Assembly (NCBI GenBank): GCA_003116975.1
Contig: BGKB01000138.1
Location: 1-64,000, forward strand
DNA length: 64,000 bases
Direction of reading: 5' to 3'
Source: Aurantiochytrium sp. KH105
Taxonomy: Eukaryota; Sar; Bigyra; Thraustochytrida; Thraustochytriidae
Shown: positions 38,173-48,117 of the stretch, piece after piece
Position numbering within the stretch: the stretch's first letter is position 1
How the letters are laid out: each line of letters opens with the position of its first letter
The notes under the pieces: generated by a model
What the model was told of the DNA's origin: nothing
Database searches by the model: none
The model's input: the letters and a program-made list of their open reading frames with translations, nothing else
Translations under genes and position numbers: made by a program

Positions 38173-39054
38173 ATGTCCGTCATCCAGCTCTATCGCGACG
38201 ATGGCTCGACCGTCGACTACAAGCTGACCTCGTTCACGGTGGAGGTCAAGGAGAAGGGCGTGGCCGTGGTGTCGAACGCGACGCCCAAGTCGCTCCATGC
38301 TCTCACGACCGCTTTCAGGACGGAAATGTTCTTCATTCTGGAGCACTGCAAGCGCTGCGATGACATCAAGGTGCTCATCTGGACCGCACAAGGTGATAGG
38401 GCGTTCTCGAGCGGCGCCTCCTTCAAGGCCGGCGTCTCGATCGACGTCGACCCCGCCATCATGAAGGAGTACAGCCGCCGTGGCATGTCACCCAATCTCG
38501 TCACGGACATGGCTCTCGTGCGCGAGACCAAGGCCTTTTTCGATTTCCCCAAGCCGATCATTGGCGCCATCAATGGCATGGCCGTGGGCGGAGGCGCAAA
38601 TATTGCGCTCTTTTACTTTGACTGTGTCATTGCGAGCGAACAGGCCAAATTCACGTATCCGTTTGTGAGCATTGGCCTCACTCCGGAGCTCGGCAGCTCC
38701 CTCATGCTGCCCTTTTTTGCGGGCCCGCACCGCGCCAAGGAGGTCATCCTCACTGGCGACTGGTTTTCGGCGCAGGACGCTCGGGATTGGGGCCTTCTCA
38801 ACTATGTCGTCCCGCACAAGGACCTCATGTCTCGGGCCATGGAGATGGCGCTCAAGATGGCAGCTCAGCCTGCGAACCAGCTGATGCTGAGCAAGCGGAT
38901 TCTCAACCACCACCTCGGCAGCTTTATCGACGAGCACTTGAACCTTGAGAACACGACGATTCTCGCTTCCCGCGACGCCTTTGGTGGCGCCGAGCTCTTT
39001 GCGCAGCTCGCGAGCCGCGTCGCTGCGAAGAAGGGCAACAAGAGCAAGCTGTGA
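38173..39054 (+). CDS. Peroxisomal enoyl-CoA hydratase/isomerase family protein (ECI2-like)
   Basis: This is a 293-residue crotonase-fold protein. The oxyanion-hole segments are GDRAFSSGASFK and INGMAVGGGANIAL. The residue normally glutamate after GGG in hydratases (Glu144 position) is Asn, whereas VSIGLTPELGSS keeps the glutamate used by delta3,delta2-enoyl-CoA isomerases (compare the SPEG-SS pattern of ECI2/PECI). This favours an isomerase that moves double bonds during beta-oxidation of unsaturated fatty acids. The C-terminus NKSKL is a canonical PTS1, placing it in peroxisomes. Hydratase activity would require a different catalytic arrangement. The start ATG at 38173 follows a GAGAGAGCGAGAGG leader. 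Confidence 0.9.
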   Translation: MSVIQLYRDDGSTVDYKLTSFTVEVKEKGVAVVSNATPKSLHALTTAFRTEMFFILEHCKRCDDIKVLIWTAQGDRAFSSGASFKAGVSIDVDPAIMKEYSRRGMSPNLVTDMALVRETKAFFDFPKPIIGAINGMAVGGGANIALFYFDCVIASEQAKFTYPFVSIGLTPELGSSLMLPFFAGPHRAKEVILTGDWFSAQDARDWGLLNYVVPHKDLMSRAMEMALKMAAQPANQLMLSKRILNHHLGSFIDEHLNLENTTILASRDAFGGAELFAQLASRVAAKKGNKSKL

Positions 39055-39693
39055 TGAAACACACTGCGCACGAAAGAAATGAGGAAAGGAAAAAAAGGCC
39101 GGGATGTTGATTGATTGGGTGGTTGGGTGGGTACGAAATCAAGAACATCTGCTCACGCTATCGTCTTTGCCCTCCCCTCTTCTTTTTTCAAAGCTAAGAA
39201 TCGAATTTATTGTTACTGCTCTACCGTAAGTTTTCTGTCATCAGTGGTTTTCTTCTTCTTCTTCTTCTTCTTCTTCTTCTTCTTCTACTTCTGCTTCTTC
39301 TTCTTCTTCTTCTTTTACTTGCAAAAGAGTTTCAAGGCCCGTACCCTTTTTTTCGGAGAACCCTGCGCTGATTCACAAAAACAAGCGCGCGATTCTCCGT
39401 TTGAACAAAAAGCATATAAAGTCGAAGGCCATGGGCCGCCGTGCACGTGCTCCCTTTGAATTATTATTTTTTTTAAACCAAAAAGGCCCAACGCACCAAT
39501 AGACCTCTTTCTTCAAGCACTGGCTGGCGGGCGTCGGGACTGGCAATTCCGCATACTCCATCCAAAGAAAGCAAACTCAAAGGCTTGGCGCGCGCACAGA
39601 GGTTGTCGCGCGTAGACCCAGAAGCGAAGGGGTGGCGCGCCGGTCCGTTGCGTGGCACAGACCCCCCGCGACGCGCAAAAGACGAGAGCGACG
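39055..39693. other. Intergenic with CTT tract
   Basis: No gene is seen. A GATTGATTGGGTGGTTGGG run follows the upstream stop (39107-39130). A (CTT)n pyrimidine tract occupies 39247-39316. The 5' leader of the L1-domain gene is at the right. Confidence 0.6.
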
Positions 39694-40971
39694 ATGGCCA
39701 AGGTGTCCGCACCCAAGTCTGTGGAGGCCGCCAAGATGGCAGGTCTCCCCGTGAAGAACAAGAGCAAGGGCGCTGGCAAGCGCGCCGCGCCGACGCCCAA
39801 GGCTGAGCGCAAGAAGCGCGCTGAAGAGGCCGAAGCCGCCAAGACGGCCAAGGCCGATAAGAAAATCGAAAAGAAGACGGTGGTTTCTCACGAGGAACGC
39901 CTCGCGCAGGCCTCCGAAAAGGTAAACCCAGACCAGGTCCTCCGCGCGGCGCAGGCCCTCTCCAAGCACGTCAAGCTGCACCGGGAAAAGGTCCGCGAGG
40001 AGCGCAAGAAACGCGACCTGCTTGATGACGACGACGAAGACGACGGTCCCCTCGATGACAAGGACCTCGAGGCCTCGTACGATTCCAAGGACATTGTGTT
40101 TGTGAACTTTGCACTCAAGCGCGCCGCGCCCGGCACCAAGCTCAGCTATAAGATGCACAAAATTCCTATTCGGCACCCGATGTCCAAGCTTGGATCTGAC
40201 CGCGACATTTGCGTGTTTGTCAAGGACAAGGCTGAGGCCGAAAAGCTTTTCGAGTCCAACCCTATTCCTGGCGTCAAGAAGGTCATCAGTCTGCAGCAGG
40301 TGCGCACGCAGTACTCGCGCTTCCAGGCCCGCCGCGACCTCGCCGCCATGTACGATAGCTTCCTGGCCGACGACCGCATTATTTGTATGCTTCCCACCGC
40401 CCTGGGCAAGCGTTCCTTCTACAACACCTCAAAGCGCCCGACCCCGATCAACCTTGTGACCAAAGGCGCCGTTGCGGGCACGCTTTCTGGCCGTGCAGAG
40501 CGTTCTCTTGCGAGTGCCTACTTTTCCTTCCAGGGAACGCTCACGAGTGTGCGAACTGCGCTCATCAAGATGGACCCGGAAATGATCTCTGACAATATTA
40601 TGGACGTCATTGCCGGCTCCGTGCCGCGTCTCCCTGGCGGCTGGGACAACCTGCTTAGCATTCACATTAAGACCGGCAACAGCGCCGCGCTGCCCGTGTA
40701 TGCCACCACGCCGGACTCAACCGCCAGCGAGGCTACTGCTCCTGCAGCAACCCCAGACAAGTCGAAGAAGAAGCGCAAGGCGTCCGAGGCCGATGCCGAG
40801 GTCGAGGCCGAGGCCGAGGAAGCTGCAACCTCCGCCAAGGACGATGACAAGGAGGTCGCTGCAGTGCGCACCCCGGCAAAGTCTGCTAAGAAGAAGCCTG
40901 CCGCCAAGTCGACCACAAAGAAGCCTGCCGCCTCCGCGAAGAAGTCCACCAAGAAGGCACGCAAGGCCTAA
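39694..40971 (+). CDS. Ribosomal L1-domain nucleolar protein (RSL1D1/Cic1/Utp30-like)
   Basis: This is a 425-residue protein. The N-terminus (about 1-75) is Lys/Ala-rich and helical. A ribosomal protein L1-like domain covers about 80-345 (VNFALKRAAPG, KMHKIPIRHPM, DRDICVFVKDKAEAEKLF, FLADDRIICMLPTALGK, KRPTPINL, SAYFSFQGTLTSVRTAL). The C-terminal 80 residues are Lys/Ala/Pro-rich with histone-H1-like repeats (KKPAAKSTTKK). This arrangement is typical of RSL1D1/Utp30/Cic1, nucleolar factors of pre-rRNA processing, rather than the ribosomal protein itself, because of the basic tails and divergent RNA-binding loop. ATG 39694 is chosen because it begins the usual short N-terminus; the frame is open a little further upstream. 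Confidence 0.88.
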   Translation: MAKVSAPKSVEAAKMAGLPVKNKSKGAGKRAAPTPKAERKKRAEEAEAAKTAKADKKIEKKTVVSHEERLAQASEKVNPDQVLRAAQALSKHVKLHREKVREERKKRDLLDDDDEDDGPLDDKDLEASYDSKDIVFVNFALKRAAPGTKLSYKMHKIPIRHPMSKLGSDRDICVFVKDKAEAEKLFESNPIPGVKKVISLQQVRTQYSRFQARRDLAAMYDSFLADDRIICMLPTALGKRSFYNTSKRPTPINLVTKGAVAGTLSGRAERSLASAYFSFQGTLTSVRTALIKMDPEMISDNIMDVIAGSVPRLPGGWDNLLSIHIKTGNSAALPVYATTPDSTASEATAPAATPDKSKKKRKASEADAEVEAEAEEAATSAKDDDKEVAAVRTPAKSAKKKPAAKSTTKKPAASAKKSTKKARKA

Positions 40972-42452
40972 GTTGCTCTGCTCTGCTCTGCTCTGCTATG
41001 CTCTGGTCCGCTCGACGCTGCGTCCCTCTTTTATGTTCTGCCCTCATCTCGCGAGTGAGCGAGCGAGTGAGCGAGCGAGCCCGGTCCCCGGTCCTCGCTC
41101 GCCGCACGACCTTTGGCGTAGATGAATACTCTAGCCGTTTAATCTTCTTGTCACAGAAAACATCAGTACAAGCATGGTTGAAAGAAGTATACAATCGACC
41201 GCCCAAATCTTCGTCCGTTGCCGGCAACACTCTCGTTGTTCGTCTTGTCTTGCCTTGGATGCGGTCCGTCTGTCTGCGATCGAAAAAGAAAATCACTCTT
41301 GACTCCGGTGACTCTTCGCTTGCGCGCCCCCTCCACGCCCTCACTCACGGTCTCTCCCAAGTCTGGCTTGGCCTGGCTTGCCTTGGCTTGGCTTGCCTCG
41401 CCCCGCCTCGCAGTGCCGCCGGCGGCATTTGTGCACGCGAGTCCTTCCTCCCGCGCCCCTCGTCACGCGTACGCCGCGCCCCAGCCCAGCCAAGCCAAGC
41501 CCGCGCTGTGCATCGCATTGCAATCGCTGTGCACCGCATTACATTCACTACACAGGCATTCATCTCACACGCGCCGCGGGACCAACGGCGCGCAGCGCAC
41601 GCACCACCGAGTGCGCCACAGGAGCAGCCAGCCGCAAGCGGCGCGGCCCCGCAAATGGCACGCACTCGGCTTGCCGCGCCGCGACATGCCGCGCGTGTCG
41701 CCTCGCCGTGCCGTGCCCTTTGCGAGGCCGCGTCGCGTGCAGCTTTTCCTCGGCGCGGTGATGCGCTCGACGCTGCCTTCGTCCACTTCTGCTGCACCAG
41801 CCTGGTGTAGTACGTGTAGTATGTCGGTGTATGCCCACTATTCATGTCCGCAATGACAAGGGTGTCTGTAATGACGCATTGCAAGGAGAGCCAAGGAGAA
41901 GGAGAAGGAGAGGGAGAAGGAGAAGGAGAGGGAGGAGCAGAGCGGCATCGACAGCGCGAGCCTCGCGCTCCAGTCCGATTCGGCCCGTCCGCCCGCCCGC
42001 GCGAGAGGTCGCGGCAGGCGCAGGCAGGCAGGCAGGCAGGCAGGCAGCGAGGCGGCAGGCGGCGGCGCGGCGAGCGAGCGAGAGGGAGAGAGGGAGCGGC
42101 CAGGGCGGGATTAGATTAGATTAGCCAGCTAGCGAGCGAGCTCGCACGGCGCGTAGGACCGAAGACGCGGAGCGAAGACGGGCGGCCCCGAGCGCGCGCG
42201 AAGCGAGGCGAGGCGAGGCGAGACGCGCCCTGCGCGCTCCCCTGCGTGCCTCGCGCGCCCCTCGCGCGCGTTGGCGAAAGGGCCAGCGGACTTGCCCGCG
42301 TCGCGAGCGAGGTCCTGGACGCTCGTTCTGCTCGCAAGTTCTTTCTTGCTCGCGCGCTTCCTGCACACGCTGGTTGCAGTCGTCGCTCCTGTCGCGGGGG
42401 CAGCACACCTGAAGGGGCTCGCTAGCGCGGGGCAGAGGAAAACCCGGGCGTC
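40972..42452. other. 1.5-kb intergenic region with many short repeats
   Basis: No supported gene is present; several overlapping open frames on both strands are repeat- or GC-driven. Repeats are GCTCT (40975-41000), GAGC/GAGT (about 41055-41080), CTTGG/CCTTGG (41360-41400), GGAGAA (41885-41935), GGCA (42012-42046) and GAGC (42070-42085 and 42130-42140). Confidence 0.6.
42012..42046. repeat. (GGCA)n tetranucleotide repeat
   Basis: About eight copies of CAGG/GGCA, 400 bp upstream of the mitochondrial carrier start codon. Confidence 0.9.
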
Positions 42453-44180
42453 ATGGTGCAGCTGAAAAGACCGGACCATGAGGCTGCACAAAACGCGGTC
42501 CACGTGGAAAAGAAGCTCAGAGACCTCTTCAATGCACTCGACAAAAACGGGGATGGCCAGGTTCGCCTCGAAGTGGCCATCCGGCTCATCAGGTCGATCC
42601 TTGGCACCGACGAACTCGACGAGGAGGCTCTTCGGAGACTTTGCCCGAAACAAATGTGCGCCAAAAAGATAAGGTATGGTGACTTCCGCGAGCTCATCCA
42701 GGTCGCAGGAGCCTGGGTGGTGCTTGGAGATGTGGACAGGACCCACTTTGAACGACGTTGGACGTCGATCACGGACCCTGAAAACAACTACACCATCGAC
42801 TTTCCGCTTCGCAGAAGAGGGTCCACCGCTCCCGGGTCAGGCGATCCACTCTTGGACGCCAATAACCTCCAGGACGACCCCGAGTATAGCAGAGCCATGT
42901 TCTCCGATCGCGTGCAGCGTCTTCGCCTCGTTGAGCCTGACATCCGATCTCACATTTCTAAACGTATTCTTGCCCACGTCGACGAGGCCAGACCTCTGGC
43001 AGAGGAACTCAAGCGTCACATTACCTCGCATAATCACACGCCAGGTGAAGGCACCGACCCAAGGTTTTCTTCGATCACTCCCTTAAGACCGGACGAACCC
43101 TCTCCGTCGATGTCTTCCGCCTCCTCGACCGCGCAAGCTGCGGCGCATCGACAGCAGCTGCAGTCCTTGGCGCAGCTGCCGTCTCGACCGGATTCCGAGA
43201 GAATGAGTCAAGCCGCAGAAACCGCCGCAAAAGAAATCAAGTCGGAAGTCAGCGACGCCATCGAGGCCTCAAAGCCATTCGCAGAGTCGGCACTCGACGT
43301 CGTCAAGTCGTTGGGCGCAGGGGCCATTGCTGGTGCCACGGCGAAAACCGTCATTGCACCTCTCGACCGCACAAAGATCATCTTTCAGACCACGGACCGC
43401 AAATTCTCTGTTCGGGCCGCTGCCTTGGAAATGAGTCGCATTGTGCGCGAAGACGGCGTTCGTGGCCTCTGGCGCGGCCACAGCGCCACTCTTTCACGCG
43501 TTGCGCCCTATGCTGCGTTGCAGTTTGTCTCATTTGATACCTTCAAAAGTCTGCTGCTGCGAGAGGAAGATACGCATCTTACGCCGGTTCGTCGCCTCTT
43601 GGCTGGTAGTCTTGCAGGAGCTACATCGGTGTGCGCCACGTATCCACTCGATCTCTTGCGCGCGCGTATGGCGGTCCAGTCAAAGGCCCATGGCGGCATG
43701 CGCCACAATTTTCGAGTCATCCTCCAGAACGAGGGCGTCTCTGGCATGTACAGGGGCCTCGGCCCAACTCTTTTTGGTATTGTGCCCTACGCTGGTCTTG
43801 CCTTCGGCACCTTTGAAACTTTGAAGATTATGGTCTCGCAGCACTATGGCTCAGAGACCGTCACGGCCGGACAGCGTCTCGTGTGCGGCGCCTTGGCTGG
43901 CTTTATTGCGCAGTCACTCACGTACCCTCTCGATATCGTGCGCCGCCGGATGCAGACCGACGGCATGCAGCAAATCAAGAATCCGGGCGTTCCTACACAG
44001 CGCCAGTACCATTCGATCCTTCAGACTCTGCACAAGGTTGCGCGAACCGAGGGCGTTGTCGGCGGTCTCTTCAAAGGCCTCAGCATGAACTGGGTCAAGG
44101 GTCCAATCTCGCACGGGATCAGTTTTACAACTTTTGATATCATGAAGCGACACTTTGACGTGCAGCCTGCGCGCAAATAA
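42453..44180 (+). CDS. EF-hand mitochondrial carrier (SLC25, CoA/SLC25A42-like or SCaMC-like)
   Basis: This is a 575-residue protein. An EF-hand-like loop DKNGDGQVRLEV occupies residues 30-41, with position 12 Val instead of Glu. A long, partly disordered linker runs to about 285. Three solute-carrier repeats follow, each with the PxDxx[KR] signature: PLDRTK (about 302), PLDLLR (about 400) and PLDIVR (about 497), paired with GxxGLWRG, GMYRGL and GGLFKG elements. Six transmembrane helices are implied. The carrier part resembles the CoA/PAP carriers (SLC25A42/A16, yeast Leu5) in SRVAPYAALQF and the calcium-dependent ATP-Mg/Pi carriers in having an N-terminal EF-hand region. It sits in the inner mitochondrial membrane; the substrate is not settled. 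Only one EF loop is visible, so calcium control is uncertain. Confidence 0.88.
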   Translation: MVQLKRPDHEAAQNAVHVEKKLRDLFNALDKNGDGQVRLEVAIRLIRSILGTDELDEEALRRLCPKQMCAKKIRYGDFRELIQVAGAWVVLGDVDRTHFERRWTSITDPENNYTIDFPLRRRGSTAPGSGDPLLDANNLQDDPEYSRAMFSDRVQRLRLVEPDIRSHISKRILAHVDEARPLAEELKRHITSHNHTPGEGTDPRFSSITPLRPDEPSPSMSSASSTAQAAAHRQQLQSLAQLPSRPDSERMSQAAETAAKEIKSEVSDAIEASKPFAESALDVVKSLGAGAIAGATAKTVIAPLDRTKIIFQTTDRKFSVRAAALEMSRIVREDGVRGLWRGHSATLSRVAPYAALQFVSFDTFKSLLLREEDTHLTPVRRLLAGSLAGATSVCATYPLDLLRARMAVQSKAHGGMRHNFRVILQNEGVSGMYRGLGPTLFGIVPYAGLAFGTFETLKIMVSQHYGSETVTAGQRLVCGALAGFIAQSLTYPLDIVRRRMQTDGMQQIKNPGVPTQRQYHSILQTLHKVARTEGVVGGLFKGLSMNWVKGPISHGISFTTFDIMKRHFDVQPARK

Positions 44181-44603
44181 AAAGGGGAAAGGGATCCTAC
44201 ATCGAGCAGACGATTTCTATTCCGTGTTGTTTCTGTCTAGGTCTCTGTTCATCTTCGCGCGCGCTGCGACCGCTTCGCGTCCCCTGATTTCCGTCCCGCA
44301 TGACAATTTCTGCGCCTGCAGCTGCTCTCCGCTCAAGTCTCGTCTCGTGTCGGTTCGTCACGTTCCGTCATGTTACGTCGCGTCGCATTGCGTCGCGTCA
44401 CGTCACGTCGTTATGTTCCGTAAAATGTAGCACTACTAAGTAATTCACCCTATTGATCTCTGAGAGAAAAATTGAAGCCGTTCTGTCATTCAGGATACTT
44501 TTTCAGTCTCGTTCAATGGTCCCGTTTTTGTTCTTGTTTTGGGGGAAGAAGAAACAGACAAAATCGTGATTTACAGCATACTCCTTGATTCACAGCCCCC
44601 CTG
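44181..44603. other. Convergent intergenic region with CGTCA/CGTCG repeats
   Basis: No gene is seen. Between two 3' ends lies a degenerate pentamer array of CGTCA, CGTCG and CGTTC (about 44336-44412), then an AT-richer stretch. Confidence 0.6.
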
Positions 44604-45450
44604 CTACTTGTTGTCAAGAAGACCGCTCGTCGCCCCCCCCGAGGCACGAAGGTTCTCATTATTGCTACTGATCCCATTCAAGTATTCATTATCATCATCA
44701 CCACCATCATCATCATCATCATCAAAATCCGCAGCATCACCGGCCTCACTGAGGGCCGCCGAGCCGTCGCTTTCGGTCTCGCTATCCGCATCGTCGGCGG
44801 GGATCTCGCCGCGCGCACGGGCCACCGCCCAATGAAATGCCGAGAGCCAATCCTTGCGCTGCGCGTTCAGAAGACGCTCCCTGTGCTGCGGATTCACGTC
44901 TTTCGGATACCCTGGGATCTCCAAATTTAGCGTGTAATCCGCCCACACGAGAGAAAAACATGCGCCCACCGATTCCTTGTTGCCAGATCGATGAAAACCT
45001 GGCGTTTTATGGCCATGCTCAATGCGCTCAACCCGAGCAAGCTTGAGCTCAGTCCTTTCGACCTTTTTCAAGTCCAGCTTGGCATAAAAGACATTCTGGA
45101 GCTGCGCATCGCAGTACACAAGGCGCAAATGAGGCTTTCCGCGTCGTCCATGCTTGAGAAAGATCGCCCCACGCGTGAGACGCTCCTTGTGGTGCTGATG
45201 CTCGACGCGTTGCAGTTTCTTTCGATGCCGTGCCTCGTTTGCTTTCTTTTGCTCTGCAAGGCGTTGTGCAGAAAGTTTCACACGCCGAGAAAGTTGCAGA
45301 GTCTGCTGTTGCAACTTTTTCACCTCACGCTCTCGAGCCTCGAGTGCTCGTTCCTTGTCTACAATTGCCTGTGCAAGATGCATTTCCCGTTTGCGGTGGC
45401 CCCTTTCGGATTTTGCAAGCCGCTTTTCCCAATGCTCCTCTCTCTCCTTT

Positions 45451-45493
<43 letters not shown>

Positions 45494-46697
45494 CTTCTGC
45501 GCTAGCGGCGGCTCGAAGGGATGCTGCCTGGCCAGTCTGACGCTCTGCTGCGCCTCGTTTCTGGCTCGTGGAGTTGTTTTGGGCAACGGAGCTTCTGCCA
45601 ATACCCCTAGCCGAAGCCTCGGCATCGTCTTGAGCGGGATCTTGGTCCGATGTTGCTGCTGCTGCTGTTGCTTGCGCCTCCGTCTGCGCTGCACGAAACG
45701 AGTCGACTCCTTTCGAATGCAGGAAGTCAAAGGGGGCGCGAAGAATGGCAAGATTATCATCATCATCATGGTCATATTCATGCTCAGATTGTTCATGCAT
45801 GAACGCGTGAACGCTTCCGCCGGCTCCTCGAGATGCACTGTCAGAACGTGCGTCCAGATATTCGTCAAGGGAGCCGCTGTGGGCACTCCGCACCGACGCA
45901 CGCGATGAAGCGTCCCCGTTTGATTGATTTGTAAGCGGAATGTGCGTCGTAAAGCGATAGGCTCGCTTCCGATCACTAAAAGGTTCGAGGTGGTCCTCGC
46001 CGTCCATACCATCTTGCGCTACGAGATCTGTGCCTGGTGATCGAGTATGTCTGAACCACTTGAGATACTTTCCGCTTCGTGCAGAAGACGTTTGGCCCCT
46101 TGCCTTGGACGGAAGGCCGCCAAGACCCTCCATGCGTGCACCAACAGCTTGTCGCTGAAGTTGTGAAATTGGCGCAGAAGATGGAACAGAAGCATAGAGA
46201 ATGTGGTCTTCATTACGCTCCCCCGAGCGTGCAAGCGAAGCCTCCAGCTTGCGATCAAACTCAAGAATTTGAGACGTCGCAGCGTCGATATCCTCGTTTC
46301 CCTGAATAGCATTGCCATTGCGCTCGGAGACTACAGGCACAGATGAAGATGGTCTTCTTGAAGCATAGCTTGCTGAAGGGGGCGCAAGTGCAAGATTGGG
46401 AGTTTTGGTGTCATGGCGAGATGACCTTGCGCTACTCCTTTTCAGTTTGTTATTGCTGGGCCTTGGCCTCCTCGTTTTAGATTTGGTTCCGGTCTTTATC
46501 GAATACGAGGTTGCGTCCGAGGCGTGGTCGGCCAAGAACTGTAAGTCTACGGAGCCGCTTCGATGGACTTTGGCTCGTGTGGGCCCCACCTGGATTTCCA
46601 CGCTCTCCGCGTCGCTATCTGCCTCGTCGTCCACGTCGCTGTCGACAAAGGCTCTGGCACCAGCTCGTCGTACGGCGCTGCGCCGCATCTCGTGCAC
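44604..46697 (-). CDS. Coiled-coil protein with C-terminal PH-like domain
   Basis: This is a 697-residue protein. The N-terminal 370 residues are Ser/Arg/Asp-rich and probably disordered. A poly-Ala run (encoded by the GCAGCA tract near 45455-45490) leads into a long Glu/Lys/Arg coiled coil (about 410-500, EREEHWEKRLAKSERG). Residues about 505-630 look like a PH-type fold (GAIFLKHGRRGKPHLRLVYCD ... FSLVWADYTLNLEIPG ... WLSAFHWAVARA), with a terminal amphipathic helix and tryptophan as in PH domains. The C-terminus is acidic (DDDDDDGGDDD). A membrane- or phosphoinositide-linked scaffold role is plausible but inferred. Confidence 0.75.
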
Positions 46698-47425
46698 TCT
46701 TTTTGCAGAAGAGCTATCGCTACTGGCCTATGAAAACCAACACCCGGGCCTGCCAGCGAGCCAGCCAGCCAGCCAGCTTGTCAGGCTAGCTCGGGCGAGG
46801 TTTGACGTTCGCTCAAACACGAGCCACAAAGAAGTCCGCGGGCAAAAAGACTGCACGCACGCATGCCACCTCGCAGGACCACATTGTGTGCGTACTACGT
46901 AGTAGTAGCATAAAAAAACCAAAATGGAGACGAGGAAGATGAGGAGCGAAACGGCGTTCCGACTTTGTTCGAAAGTTGTTCCGCCACAACGCATTTTGCG
47001 ATCATGAATTGGGTCTCCAAAAAGCAGCAGGGGCGTATACACATTTTTGATAGAAAGCCGAACGGCCGACGCTGCAATATTTCACAGCGCGCTGCAGGAG
47101 GACGCCATTCAGAGCAAAACAGGCTTGCCTCCAAGAGAGAGAAACAAAAAGCATTCTCAACTCGAACGAGGTGCGAGGGAGAAATCAGCGGTCCCGGGTT
47201 CTTTGTTTGTTCCCTAATGGTTCCGCAAAACTAACGCATGTTTGTTTCTTGCGCGCAAGCTAGACAGAAGCGCGACGCGGACGCGAGACTTTAGGAGTAG
47301 ATCACGAGCGGCAGGCACACGGCATCTGGCTGGCACACGCAAGAGCGCGGGGTCGCCGAAGTGAGCGCCAGCCTGAAGCGATTGAGCAAGGGGGCAGAAA
47401 AAGGGCAAAGAAAACCGAAAACGAA
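46698..47425. other. Divergent intergenic region between PH-like and RIIa genes
   Basis: No gene is seen. A CCAG/AGCC repeat (46750-46778) lies 50-80 bp upstream of the minus-strand gene. The remainder is unremarkable. Confidence 0.55.
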
Positions 47426-47722
47426 ATGGCGGACCAGCAAAACGGCGCCTCTGCACTCACGCCAGAGCAGCAGGAAATGCTTAACGAAAAGAAGGTCATG
47501 CTGCGTCTCGAGAACGAGCAGTATCTGCGGGACCACCCCGAGCTCAAGGGCATGCTCAACAAATTCTTTCTCAAGGTTCTTAATGAGCGGCCTGATGACA
47601 TTGAGAGCTTTGCAGCAAAGTACTTTACGGATTCCGCCTCGTACGAGGCCGCGGGCGTCAAACCCAATGCAACACGTAAACAGTCCGGAAGCGACATGCC
47701 TAATCCTGAAATGGACGCATAA
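47426..47722 (+). CDS. Small RIIa (dimerisation/docking) domain protein
   Basis: This is a 98-residue protein. Residues about 32-68 (YLRDHPELKGMLNKFFLKVL, then ERPDDIESFAAKYF) match the RIIa four-helix dimerisation/docking fold: PKA RII-type 'hPel..ll..f...vl...P.d...faa.yF'. An amphipathic helix precedes it. It lacks cyclic-nucleotide-binding and inhibitor segments, like RIIAD1-type or ciliary RIIa proteins that bind AKAP-like helices in axonemes. A flagellar or cAMP-scaffold role is inferred. It is tail-to-tail with the cyclase gene, 395 bp apart. Confidence 0.8.
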   Translation: MADQQNGASALTPEQQEMLNEKKVMLRLENEQYLRDHPELKGMLNKFFLKVLNERPDDIESFAAKYFTDSASYEAAGVKPNATRKQSGSDMPNPEMDA

Positions 47723-48117
47723 GCGCAGCAAAGCACCTACTCTTGCTTCCGCTCGCGGAATTTATCCATTTTGTTCCCTCTATACATTGATGTGCTCCTT
47801 TTGATTGATTGAATGATTGGATTGATCTGTTGATTGCCTCGCGATTCGTATCAACGCTGACGGGCAGGTCTTACGTGGGTCAAAGTGGTCAGTATGCAGG
47901 GAGTCTCTTTCTTTAGCGGGAATCAATCTTTGTGTGAGGTCTTGGCTTCGATTGGTTGGGTACAGTATGGTATGAATGGTGTTATCTTTATTGACATGAT
48001 CAAGAAACATTGTAGACTTTCCAAAGCTGAATATGCGCTTCGCCAGAAAGGTTATTATCGCTGTCACTGCTGCCTATGCAGACTGCGACGCGGAGACCCC
48101 TCATAAGCATCACCTCA
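47723..48117. other. Convergent intergenic region, GATT-rich
   Basis: No gene is seen. GATT/GATTGAAT repeats lie at 47800-47840, just after the RIIa stop. It is AT-richer than the 5' flanks in this window. Confidence 0.55.

Noticed and set aside
40998-42124. Plus-strand frames up to 270 codons
   Set aside because: Repeat- and GC-driven; no ATG context, domain or consistent codon use.
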